From assembly GCF_029626145.1 (NCBI RefSeq), contig NZ_JARUBJ010000002.1, positions 3,817,501 through 3,881,500 on the forward strand: a stretch of 64,000 nucleotides of DNA. Direction: 5' to 3'. The notes under the pieces are model-generated. The model saw only the letters and a program-made list of their open reading frames with translations. It did not search any database and was not told the DNA's origin. The translations under genes and the position numbers were made by a program. Of the stretch, positions 33,845-41,831 are shown one piece after another. Within the stretch, counting starts at the first letter, position 1, and each line of letters opens with the position of its first letter. Source of the DNA: Micromonospora sp. WMMD961 (GTDB lineage: Bacteria; Actinomycetota; Actinomycetes; Mycobacteriales; Micromonosporaceae).

Positions 33845-34453
33845 CTACAACCAACCATCACGCCGTGCACGGCACACCGCCTCCAACCGGTTACGCGCAC
33901 CAGTCTTGGCAAGAATCGCCGACAGATGATTACGCACCGTCCCATGCGCCAAATGCAGGCGGACGGCGATCTCCTTCAACGGCAGACCCTCGGCGGCCAT
34001 CCGCAGCACGTCCACCTCCCGGGGCGTCAACGGACTCTCCGTCGGCCACAACACCGCCGCCGCCGCGCTCGGGTCGAGCGCCCGTTCCCCGGCGGCGACC
34101 GTCCGAATCGCCCGCACCAACTCCGGCAGGGAACCATCCTTGCCGACCAGACCCCGAGCGCCAGCCGCCAACGCCGCCTCCACCAGCGCCGGACTCCACC
34201 GAGGGCTCATCGCCAACACAGCGACCTCCGGCGCCTCCACGCCGATCCGAGTCACCACCTCCACCGGATCAGGCAGATCCGGCGTCAACGCGAGCACCAC
34301 CACCTGCGGACGGCACCGCCGAACCACCTTCACCACATCGCCGACACCCTCGACATCGGCGACAACCCTCATGTCCTCCTCACCCGACAGCGCGGCGCTC
34401 AGCGCCCCGCGCAGCAAACCCATGTCCTCGGCGACAACAACGTGGATCACCAC
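33845..34453 (-). CDS. Second RamR-like LuxR-type response regulator, phospho-acceptor missing
   Basis: A 202-residue paralogue of the neighbouring regulator with an intact LuxR domain (LTPREVDVLRMAAEG, RLHLAHGTVRNHLSAILAKTG). The receiver keeps an acidic pair (VVVAEDM) and the Lys (GLVGKDGS), but the phospho-acceptor region reads VVVLALTPDLP, with Ala where Asp is expected. It cannot be phosphorylated in the usual way. GGAGAGAC precedes the tandem GTG starts at 34453 and 34450. Probably transcribed together with the other regulator, 122 bases downstream. Confidence 0.78.
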   Translation of the reverse strand: MVIHVVVAEDMGLLRGALSAALSGEEDMRVVADVEGVGDVVKVVRRCRPQVVVLALTPDLPDPVEVVTRIGVEAPEVAVLAMSPRWSPALVEAALAAGARGLVGKDGSLPELVRAIRTVAAGERALDPSAAAAVLWPTESPLTPREVDVLRMAAEGLPLKEIAVRLHLAHGTVRNHLSAILAKTGARNRLEAVCRARRDGWL

Positions 34454-34649
34454 GTCTCTCCGATCTCAGGTGCACGTCAGACGGCCACCCACCCCGGACA
34501 ACCCACAGGGCTCAGCGCAGCCGATCACGCGCGACGGACGGACAGGCATCGACCCGAAGCGCCGTCACCTACCGACGGGCACGGGCACCAATCGGCCCAG
34601 CGGTCGACCTACCGAAGCAGACAAACCCCCACGACCGATCCAGCCCTCG

Positions 34650-35855
34650 TCACCCAGGCCGCGCACTCACCGACGAGAAACCGACCCCCACCACGAGAGG
34701 CACCACATCGAGGACCTGGTCAGAGCAGGTGGTCGACGGCCGGGCCGCCGGCAACACCGCCCCCGACCCAGGCGCTGACCTGTCGGTCGCGCCGGCGGCA
34801 TCCTGATCGGGCGGCGCGACCGGCCACACCGGAGTGCCCGCCCCGGCGGGCACCGAACCTGACCACCCGGCACCGCGCCCGGCCGACGCCACGCCGCTCA
34901 CCGCCTCCACAGCGGACACCGGCAACGGCGCGGCCGGCGGCACCCCGGCGCGCGCCGGGACGGACGTCGGATGCACCGGCAACCCCACCACTGCCGGTAC
35001 GGCCCCGCCCGGCGCGTCGGACACCCCAACCGGAGCACACCCCGCAGTCGGCGGCGCCGGCACGGGCCGCCGCGGTGCCGCCGGAACGACCACGTCGCCG
35101 AGACCGGCGTCGACGACCCGGCCGAGCACGGCGACGACAGGCCCGACGGCCGTCCTGAGCACCACGCGTACGGGGTGCGCCGACCGGTCGACGACCGTCC
35201 CCACCGTGGCGGACACAACGGGAAGCGCAGCCGACAGCGAATGCCGGACGGAACCCACGCCCACCGCAGTGTGGCCGGGGCTTCCAGCCGTGGGCGGCGA
35301 TGCACCGGTCGACGGTGGTGCCGCGCTGGCGGCCCGACGGTCACCGGCGCCGGCGGCCGTCTCCGATCGGGAACCCGGCAGGCGTTCCCCGCGTTGCGCC
35401 ACGTCCGGGTCGACGCCGCGCACCACGTCCGGGTCGACCCGGGGGAGCGGCGCCGACCCGGACGAGCGCCCGCCGGACCCCGATCCCGCCGACGGTGTCG
35501 ACCGGCGGACGCCGGCAGGGGAGACGACCTTGCTGATGCGGGTTGGCGCGTCGAGACGAGCGTCGCCGACGGTCACGACCTGCTCATGGCGTCGCTCGGG
35601 AGCCTCGCCCTGCGCGAATCGGACGACACGCTCGACCAGGACGTCGGCCTGCTGATGACGCTCGCCGCCGGTAGCGTCGCGACGGCCGTCGGCAGCGGCC
35701 GGCTCCTGCGCCAGGAGGGCCACGACGAAGCCGACCCCGACGGCGGCCAGGACCAGGGCCCACCGTCGGGCGAGCGTGCGAACGCGGTCGGTGGCGAGCA
35801 GAACGGTGCGCCTCGGCGCGGGGGTGGACGCGGTTCCACTGGCGGGACATCGCAC
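34650..35855 (-). CDS. Secreted low-complexity Ala/Pro/Val-rich protein, unknown function
   Basis: A 401-residue protein with a basic N-terminus and hydrophobic segment (RRWALVLAAVGVGFVVALL, then AQEPAAADG) acting as a signal peptide or anchor. A Ser/Gly/Pro-rich stretch follows, then Val-rich repeats (LPVVSATVGTVVDRSAHPV, VGPVVAVLGRVVDAGLGDVV) and a proline-rich part. No family recognised and no cysteine pairs of chaplin or rodlin type. GTG 35855 has GAAGGGG ten bases upstream. It lies upstream of, and collinear with, the two RamR-like genes. A plus-strand frame across this region lacks any protein-like features. Confidence 0.6.
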   Translation of the reverse strand: MRCPASGTASTPAPRRTVLLATDRVRTLARRWALVLAAVGVGFVVALLAQEPAAADGRRDATGGERHQQADVLVERVVRFAQGEAPERRHEQVVTVGDARLDAPTRISKVVSPAGVRRSTPSAGSGSGGRSSGSAPLPRVDPDVVRGVDPDVAQRGERLPGSRSETAAGAGDRRAASAAPPSTGASPPTAGSPGHTAVGVGSVRHSLSAALPVVSATVGTVVDRSAHPVRVVLRTAVGPVVAVLGRVVDAGLGDVVVPAAPRRPVPAPPTAGCAPVGVSDAPGGAVPAVVGLPVHPTSVPARAGVPPAAPLPVSAVEAVSGVASAGRGAGWSGSVPAGAGTPVWPVAPPDQDAAGATDRSAPGSGAVLPAARPSTTCSDQVLDVVPLVVGVGFSSVSARPG

Positions 35856-36026
35856 GTGGACACGACCCCTTCACATCGGACTGCTGACTCATCGTAGCGA
35901 CGTGGACGCAGGAACGCATCCCGCGACCCTCCGATCACCGTCCGTTGCCTGTGGACGGCGGGCCGCCAGCTTTGCTCCGCGGTCACGCCGTCGGGCCGGG
36001 CCGCACCCGACCTGGAGCTCGATTCG

Positions 36027-36060
36027 ATAATGCACATTATGTAAAGTCGCGTTGTGCGAC
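36027..36060. repeat. Two adjacent short inverted repeats in an A+T-rich island
   Basis: ATAATG-CA-CATTAT (36027-36040) followed by GTCGC-GTTGT-GCGAC (36046-36060). The first is strikingly A+T-rich for this genome and resembles the TGCATAA/TTATGCA dyad at 37025-37044 on the other side of the intervening zinc-ribbon gene. Operator or small recombination site; undecided. Confidence 0.45.
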
Positions 36061-36087
36061 GGTCCCCTCGGTCACCACCGGCGGCGG

Positions 36088-36843
36088 TCAGTCGCGCGTC
36101 AGTCCCGGCGGACACGCGTCCTCGTCGGGTCGTACGGGGCGGGCACCGACCAGCGGGTTACGTTGCAGGCCGGCGATAACGGCGGCGCTGCCGCCGACGT
36201 CGGTCCAGGTGTCGTCCCACAGGGCGGAGACGAGCCAGGAGTGATCAGCCGGGAAGAACAGGTCGGGCAGCGGGCCGTCGCCGCGCATGTGGCCGGTCCG
36301 CCAGGTGAGGGCCTGCTCGGGTCCCGCTTCGACCAGGACGTAGGGCCAACCCCAGTAGAGCGACACCCTCGGGGCACGCGGAAAGACGACGTCGTGAGCG
36401 CCGGTGTCGAGATAGCCCAGCCACCAGGACTGCTCCGGGGTGCGTGCCGCCAACTCGCGGACCACGGCCTGTTCGTGGGCGGCGACGCCGACACCCTCCG
36501 GCGGGTGGAAGGTGGCGTACGCGTCGAACACCTCCGGGATCGCGGCGGTGATCGCAAGGCCCTGCGTGGTGTGGCCGGCGAGCCAGGCAACGTCGCTGGC
36601 CGTGCCGATGCGCCAGTTCCGTCCGTCCCTGTGGACGCCCAGGGGGTGTGTCGAGGTGCCACCGCCGTCGCGGTGTCCCGCCACGACGGCGGGCGATGCG
36701 GAGGGAGCCCACCCGGGTCCGCCGGCCGGCCGCCACTGGTGACCTGCGGGGCAGACCACGTTGACGGGGTGGGCCGGGTCCCGGTACACGGTGGGCGTGC
36801 CGGGTCGACCACAGACGGGGCAGATGGCGACGGGCGACGTCAT
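36088..36843 (-). CDS. Conserved hypothetical protein with N-terminal zinc ribbon
   Basis: A 251-residue soluble protein. It begins MTSPVAICPVCGRPGTP and has CPAGHQW at about residue 31: a CxxC...CxxH zinc ribbon. The remainder (AGHTTQGLAITAAIPEVFDAY, TPEQSWWLGYLDTGAHDVVFP, LYWGWPYVLVEAGPEQALTW, DRSWLVSALWDDTW-like block) is a conserved actinobacterial domain, perhaps a SMI1/KNR4-like immunity or binding fold; I do not assign a function. It is divergent from the recombinase gene at 37040. Confidence 0.6.
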   Translation of the reverse strand: MTSPVAICPVCGRPGTPTVYRDPAHPVNVVCPAGHQWRPAGGPGWAPSASPAVVAGHRDGGGTSTHPLGVHRDGRNWRIGTASDVAWLAGHTTQGLAITAAIPEVFDAYATFHPPEGVGVAAHEQAVVRELAARTPEQSWWLGYLDTGAHDVVFPRAPRVSLYWGWPYVLVEAGPEQALTWRTGHMRGDGPLPDLFFPADHSWLVSALWDDTWTDVGGSAAVIAGLQRNPLVGARPVRPDEDACPPGLTRD

Positions 36844-37024
36844 GCGGCGCACGATACGTGCTCCTCCAGGAGAGCCGGTGACCTTCGACGCGGGCGCGAG
36901 TAGACATGCCGCTCGGCGCCTGTAGCGCCGCCTCGTCCGTGGAGCGTGCCGACCATCGGCGCAGGCGCCGTGCGGAGTGGGTCCACTCCCCCTCTCCCGG
37001 CGCTTCCCCGAAAGGTGAAAGTGC

Positions 37025-37044
37025 TGCATAATATCCCTTATGCA
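37025..37044 (+). promoter_or_regulatory. Palindrome overlapping the -10 element and start codon of a recombinase gene
   Basis: TGCATAA-TATCCC-TTATGCA. The TAATAT at 37029-37034 is a good -10 element six bases before the ATG (37040), which lies inside the right arm, so the transcript is probably leaderless. Protein bound here would block both transcription and the start codon, suggesting tight, possibly self-imposed repression. Confidence 0.5.
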
Positions 37045-38041
37045 TGACAAACGGGACGAATCGCTCTTGGTGCTGATCGAGGAGTTCCTGACCGCCCGCG
37101 CCACTCGCAAGCCCTCCCCCCACACCCTGGCGGCGTACCGGCGGGACCTGCTCGCGGTCGCGACCCTGGTCGCCGGGGATGCTGCCACTCCCCTCCCCCT
37201 GGACACGCTGTCGATCACCGACCTCTCCCCCCGGGTGATGCGGGCGGCCTTTGCCCGGTTCGCGGCGCCCCGGGCGCCCGCGTCGGTGCACCGGGCATGG
37301 TCCACCTGGAACAGTTTCTTCACGTTCCTCGTCGCCGACGGTGTCGTGGCCGGCAACCCGATGCCGGCGGTCGGGCGGCCCCGGGCGCTACTCCCCCAGC
37401 CGAAGCCGTTGCGGGGCGCGGACACCCCTGAGGTGCTGCTCGCGTCCGCCGCGCGCGACGAGGGTCGGCAGCGCGACCCGTGGCCGGAGCGGGACGTCGC
37501 GGTGTTGGCGGTGGCGCTCTGCGCCGGGCTGCGTCTGTCGGAGTTGCTGGCGTTGCGGGTCGACTCGCTGGGTGGTCGGCGTGGCGAGCGGCGGATCGAG
37601 GTGCTCGGGAAGGGTGGGCGACCCCGGGTGGTGCCGATCGAGGCGGATCTGGACCGGGTGCTGAGGGACTACCTGGACAGTCGGGTGCGGCGTTTCGGTT
37701 CGCGGTCGGTACGCCCCGACTCGGCGTTGCTGGTCGATCGGCGGGGTGAGCAGTTGCGTCGTGGTGGTCTGCAGTATCTCGTCGAGTCGTGTTTTCGGCG
37801 GGCGGGTATCGGTGACCGGGTGCCGCGGGGCGCGCGGTTGCACGCGTTGCGGCACACGTTCGCGACCCGGTTGGCCGAGGACGGGGCGAGTGCGGCGGAG
37901 ATCATGCGGTTGTTGGGGCATGCGTCGTTGGCGTCGTCGCAGACGTACATCGAGGTGACGGCGGGGCAGCAGCGCGACGCGGTTCGCGCCAACCGGACCA
38001 ACCGCGCGTTGGCGGCTCTGGTGCCGGTGAACCGGGAGTGA
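37040..38041 (+). CDS. Tyrosine recombinase (XerD-like)
   Basis: A 333-residue recombinase. Core-binding domain about 8-110 (FLTARATRKPSPHTLAAYRRD); catalytic domain with Arg in CAGLRLSELL (about 163), Lys in GKGGRPR, HALRHTFATRL (about 268-278), GHASLASSQTYIEV (His about 294, Tyr about 303). It resembles housekeeping Xer recombinases more than phage integrases. It is only distantly similar to the recombinase at 3852. No cargo or att repeats are evident. Confidence 0.87.
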   Translation: MHDKRDESLLVLIEEFLTARATRKPSPHTLAAYRRDLLAVATLVAGDAATPLPLDTLSITDLSPRVMRAAFARFAAPRAPASVHRAWSTWNSFFTFLVADGVVAGNPMPAVGRPRALLPQPKPLRGADTPEVLLASAARDEGRQRDPWPERDVAVLAVALCAGLRLSELLALRVDSLGGRRGERRIEVLGKGGRPRVVPIEADLDRVLRDYLDSRVRRFGSRSVRPDSALLVDRRGEQLRRGGLQYLVESCFRRAGIGDRVPRGARLHALRHTFATRLAEDGASAAEIMRLLGHASLASSQTYIEVTAGQQRDAVRANRTNRALAALVPVNRE

Positions 38042-38047
38042 GCGCGG

Positions 38048-38722
38048 TCAGTGTGCGCGGTGGTCGCTGTCGTTGGCGGTGGTGGGCAGTGGGCCGAGGA
38101 CGGCGTTGATGATGTGGATGCGGGTGTTGGTGGCCTGGTAGTCGGCGCACACGGCGTCGGCGCGGTCGGCGAGGCGGATGGTGGGGCCGGTGCGGGCGAT
38201 GGTGATGGTGGTGCCGTCGATGGTGGAGGCGGTGCCGGCGTTCACCAGGTCGTCGATTCGGTGGGTTCCCGCGATCACGTGCGCTGTCAGCAGGTTGCGC
38301 AGCTGGTCGGTGTGCTGGGTCATCAGGTCGTCCCAGTTGTCTTCGGAGAACTTGGCGTCGAAGGCGTCGTCGGAGGGCGCCAGGATGGTGACACCGGTGC
38401 CGGTGGGCAGGTCGGTGAGGACGCCGCTGCTGCGCAGGGCCGCTTCGAAGGTGGTGAGGGTGGGGATCCACCTCAGCGCTTGGTCGACGGGTTGTCCGGC
38501 GAGGAAGGTCGGGTTTCCGGGGTCGGTGCCGGTGGGCAGTGCGGCGCAGAGCGGTCCGCTGACCTGGGGTGCCGGTGGTGCGGCGTCGGAGGGCGGGTTG
38601 GTGGGGGCGCCGGTGCACGCGGTGACGGCCAGCAGCAGGGCCGGTGCGAGGAGGCGGAGGCGGCGGGTGTGTCGGGGTGGGGTGCGGTTCGGGGAGGCGG
38701 GATGCGACACAGCGTTCTCCAC
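38048..38722 (-). CDS. Fasciclin-domain lipoprotein
   Basis: A 224-residue lipoprotein: basic N-terminus, hydrophobic helix and lipobox LLLAVTAC near residue 37, then a fasciclin (FAS1) domain (TLTTFEAALRSSGVLTDLP, TILAPSDDAFDAKF, NLLTAHVIAGTHRIDDL, IHIINAVLGPLP). FAS1 domains mediate cell-surface adhesion and, in mycobacterial MPT70/MPT83, surface display. GTG 38722 is preferred; the frame is open upstream without a signal. It lies downstream of, and in line with, the carboxypeptidase gene, so joint cell-surface expression is plausible. Confidence 0.85.
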   Translation of the reverse strand: MENAVSHPASPNRTPPRHTRRLRLLAPALLLAVTACTGAPTNPPSDAAPPAPQVSGPLCAALPTGTDPGNPTFLAGQPVDQALRWIPTLTTFEAALRSSGVLTDLPTGTGVTILAPSDDAFDAKFSEDNWDDLMTQHTDQLRNLLTAHVIAGTHRIDDLVNAGTASTIDGTTITIARTGPTIRLADRADAVCADYQATNTRIHIINAVLGPLPTTANDSDHRAH

Positions 38723-38807
38723 GGTTCGGGGCTTGGCGGATGGGGTGTGCCGGCGGCACGGGCGTGGGTGCCCGCGCCGCCGGCACGTTGGTGCGGCTAG
38801 CTGGTGG

Positions 38808-40916
38808 TCACAGTGCCGCGCACTGGGTGGTGCGTGGGCCGTGCACGGTGTTGGCGACGCCCAGGTTGGTTGGGGCGGGGCTGTTTGCCATGCAGTTGAG
38901 CGGGCCACGGATGGTGTTGCCGGCCAGTAGTGGCGTGTCGGTGCCGGTGGTGTTGGCGGTCAGGCTGACCGGGCCGGCGATGGTGACGTCGATGACGGAG
39001 ACTGCGGTGGTGGTCTTCGCGATCTGGACCGGGCCGTTGATGGTGCTGTCGGCGAGGAGGATGCCGGCGGCGCCGGTGGCGGTGACCGGGCCGCTGATGG
39101 TGGTTCCGGTCGCGACGAGTGCCGCGCCGGCCCGGACGGTGACTGGGCCGTTGATGGTGGCGTCGGCGGCGCAGGTGAAGTCGGATACGGTCAGGGGCCC
39201 GTCGCGTCGGCCGGTGAGGGTCGGGTAGACGCGTTCGCCGTCGGTCAGCTTCTCCACGCCCTTGGTGTCGAGCAGTAGCGGGATGAGGCCGCGTTCGGGC
39301 TGGTTGAGGGGTACGTAGTAGCCGTCCGTGGTCTTGATGACCTTCCAGCCGTGTGCGGCGATGCGCTGCGCGACGGTGGTGCCCACGCCGCCGGGTCCGT
39401 CGGTGCGGGCGCCGTGGTACTGCTCGTCGGTGAGTTTGTAGGCGCATGGGGCGTTGTCGAGGATGAGGTCGGCGAGGGGTGCGTCCAGCGGCGGTGGACT
39501 GTCGCCGGGGTGCGGTGCCGGGTGGGCGGGGATGGGTCGGGAGCCGCGGAAGACGAGGCGGCCGGTGTTGGCGGCCTGGATCTCGATGGACTGGGCGCGG
39601 GAGTTGAGGATGTCGCCGCGGTCGGCGCGGTGGTAGTCGAGGAACTGGTGGAAGGTCCACAGCGCGGAGTAGGTCTTGCGGCGCCGGTTGTTGGCGGTGT
39701 TGCCCTCGTCGGGTCGGGTCTGTCCGCCGGAGCTGCGCAGTTCCAGCAGGGAGTTGGCGACGTTCTTGAGCCCGAGGGTGTTGCGCAGGATGGTTTCTTC
39801 GCTGAGGCCGACGTTGCCGCCGCCTTCGCAGCCGTAGGGGCAGGCCCACCAGCCGGCTTCGGCGCCCTTGGCGTACATGTGGCCTTCGATCATGTCTTGG
39901 GACTGGTCGAAGATGGGTTGGGCGACGTTCTGGTGCCGTGGGGGCAGCATCGGTAGGTCCCCGGCGCGGGAGTTGCCGTACTCGTGGCCGTCGTAGCCGG
40001 CGACGGGTCGGTAGTCGCGGACCATTGTGATGTACGCGGTGGTTTCGGGTTGGCGGATCAGGGAGTAGTCGCGGTTGAGGTCCTGGCCGGTGGAGTTGCC
40101 GCGGGTGTTGTTGGCCCGGCCGTCGCCGTTGATGGTGGGGACGATCAGGACGGTGGTGTGGCTGAGGAGGTCGGTGATGCGGGGGTCGGTGCTGAAGGCG
40201 AGTTGGCGGGCCATGATGAGGCAGGCTTCGCGGTCGCCGGGTTCGTTGCCGTGCACGTTGCAGTTGATGGCCACCGGTGCGGTGGCGGCGACGGCTTCCG
40301 GGGTGGCCGCCGGGGTGGGGTATCCGATGACCAGCATGTTGATGGGTCGGTTCTGCACGGTGCGGCCGAGTTCGACGACGCGGACGCGGTCGCTGAGGGT
40401 GTCGATGGCGGCGGTGTAGGCGTACTCGTCGGTGTCGCTGGTGTATTGCGCGGCTTGGGTGGTCTCCCATTGGGTTCGCAGTTGCTCGCCGGGGGTTTCA
40501 GGGTTGCCCCAGGGGGCGGTGGTGGTGGCGACGACCGGGTTGGAGTAGGGCTGTTCGGTGGTGCCGGTGCGGGCGCGTACTCGCCATTGGAAGGTGTCGC
40601 CGGGGTTGAAGCCGGCGTCGGCGAAGGTGGGTGCCTGTTGGTTGATCTGGCGGTTGGGTCGCCAGACGCCGACGATGGTCGGTGCGCCGGTGGAGGTGCC
40701 GGTGGCGTCGACGGCGGTGCGTTCGATCTGGTAGTCGGTGGCATCGTCGACGGGTTGCCAGGCGAGGGTGGCGTAGCCGTCGGCCTGGCGGATGGTGAGG
40801 GCGGTGACCTGGTTGGGCTCCGCGGCGCTCTGGGCAGTGGCGGGGGTGGGTGCGGTGGTGAGGGTGACGGCGATGAGGGTTGCTACTGCGATGAGGGTGG
40901 GTCGCGGACGTCTCAT
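38808..40916 (-). CDS. Secreted M14 zinc carboxypeptidase with FN3-like and repeat C-terminal domains
   Basis: A 702-residue exported enzyme: signal peptide ending near PATAQSA (about 30), an FN3-like domain (about 35-135), an M14 peptidase domain with HGNE zinc ligands in NCNVHGNEPGDREA, NGDGRANNTRGN, GYDGHEYGN and a probable catalytic Glu in LLELRSSGG. The last ~110 residues contain five [IV]xGPV repeats about 20-25 residues apart (TINGPVTV, TISGPVTA, TINGPVQI, TIAGPVSL, TIRGPLNC), which look like a short beta-helix. ATG 40916 is chosen for the signal peptide. Confidence 0.87.
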   Translation of the reverse strand: MRRPRPTLIAVATLIAVTLTTAPTPATAQSAAEPNQVTALTIRQADGYATLAWQPVDDATDYQIERTAVDATGTSTGAPTIVGVWRPNRQINQQAPTFADAGFNPGDTFQWRVRARTGTTEQPYSNPVVATTTAPWGNPETPGEQLRTQWETTQAAQYTSDTDEYAYTAAIDTLSDRVRVVELGRTVQNRPINMLVIGYPTPAATPEAVAATAPVAINCNVHGNEPGDREACLIMARQLAFSTDPRITDLLSHTTVLIVPTINGDGRANNTRGNSTGQDLNRDYSLIRQPETTAYITMVRDYRPVAGYDGHEYGNSRAGDLPMLPPRHQNVAQPIFDQSQDMIEGHMYAKGAEAGWWACPYGCEGGGNVGLSEETILRNTLGLKNVANSLLELRSSGGQTRPDEGNTANNRRRKTYSALWTFHQFLDYHRADRGDILNSRAQSIEIQAANTGRLVFRGSRPIPAHPAPHPGDSPPPLDAPLADLILDNAPCAYKLTDEQYHGARTDGPGGVGTTVAQRIAAHGWKVIKTTDGYYVPLNQPERGLIPLLLDTKGVEKLTDGERVYPTLTGRRDGPLTVSDFTCAADATINGPVTVRAGAALVATGTTISGPVTATGAAGILLADSTINGPVQIAKTTTAVSVIDVTIAGPVSLTANTTGTDTPLLAGNTIRGPLNCMANSPAPTNLGVANTVHGPRTTQCAAL

Positions 40917-41030
40917 GTGGCCTCCGACGAGGTGATCGTGGCGCGTGTGGACCAGCATGATCGTCGGTGTTCATCGATGCAATGATCTTGAGGGAATCTT
41001 GCGAGTCAGCGTCGCGCTCCCCCGCCGTGG

Positions 41031-41831
41031 TTACGCGGTGATGGTGGCGGGTTCGCCCGGTGTCAGCCAACGGATGCTGTCGCGTACGGGGGGTGGGGCG
41101 GCGGTGAACGCCCGCTCGACGACCTCGCGGGGCTCCTGGAAGTGCTGCCAGCCTTCGTAGTGCACCGGGATCGCGGTGTGGGGTCGCAGCGCGGCGCACA
41201 ACCGTACGGCCCGGCGGGCGGTCATGGAGTAGCGCAGCGGTCCGGTGATGGGGAATCGCACCCCGCCTAGGTGTAGCAGCACCGTGCCGATCGGGATGCG
41301 GGTGGCCACGTCGCGTACCCGGCGGGTCAGCACGGTGTCGCCGGTGATCCACAGCGCGCCGTGTTGTTGGCCGGCCCAGCGCAGGGTGAAGCCGATGACG
41401 TCGCCGACGATCGGGGTGCTCAGTGGTGGGCCGTGCCGGCACGGGGTCGCTGTCACGTCGATCGTCGGCCGTGCGGGGTGCGCGAGTCGGGTGGTCTGCC
41501 AGGGGCGCAGGCCCTGGGTGTCGGGGCCGAGCCGACGCGCGCCCGCCACGGTGGTGAGCACTGTGCCCACATCGGTGAGGAGCGTGCGGCCGGCGTCGTC
41601 GAGGTTGTCGCCGTGGTGGTCGTGGCTGAGCAGCACCGCGTCGATCGGGCCGAGGTCGGCGGCGGGGACGGCCGGGCCGGTGACCTTTCGCGACGAGGTG
41701 CCCCAGCCGAAGGTGTAGCGCCGACCGGGTGGGTCGAACGTCGGGTCGGTGAGTAGCCGCCAGCCGCCGACCTCGATCAGCGTGGTGGGGCCGCCGATGT
41801 GGGTGATCCGCAGCGGCGACACGGTGCTCAT
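41031..41831 (-). CDS. MBL-fold metallo-hydrolase (UlaG-like)
   Basis: A 266-residue metallo-beta-lactamase-fold enzyme: ITHIGGPTTLIEVGGWRLLTDP at the start, metal site LLSHDHHGDNLD, WITGDTV, and IPVHYEGW near the end. The group includes lactonases and phosphodiesterases; the substrate is unknown. Its ATG overlaps the TGA of the hydrolase gene upstream (41831-41828), so it was translationally coupled to a protein now frameshifted, which may reduce its expression. Confidence 0.83.
   Translation of the reverse strand: MSTVSPLRITHIGGPTTLIEVGGWRLLTDPTFDPPGRRYTFGWGTSSRKVTGPAVPAADLGPIDAVLLSHDHHGDNLDDAGRTLLTDVGTVLTTVAGARRLGPDTQGLRPWQTTRLAHPARPTIDVTATPCRHGPPLSTPIVGDVIGFTLRWAGQQHGALWITGDTVLTRRVRDVATRIPIGTVLLHLGGVRFPITGPLRYSMTARRAVRLCAALRPHTAIPVHYEGWQHFQEPREVVERAFTAAPPPVRDSIRWLTPGEPATITA

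Noticed and set aside
31601..35158. A plus-strand open frame of over 1000 codons
   Set aside because: It is a shadow of ramB, the regulators and neighbouring DNA; its translation is almost entirely Arg/Pro/Gly/Ala/His without domains, as expected from out-of-frame high-G+C sequence.
34834..35655. Plus-strand frame opposite the secreted protein
   Set aside because: Low-complexity Thr/Pro/Arg product with no signal peptide or ribosome site; the minus-strand frame has a credible signal peptide and start.
38042..40916. Plus-strand frames opposite the fasciclin and carboxypeptidase genes
   Set aside because: Gly/Val/Ala-rich antisense products without motifs; both minus-strand genes have signal peptides and conserved catalytic or domain residues.
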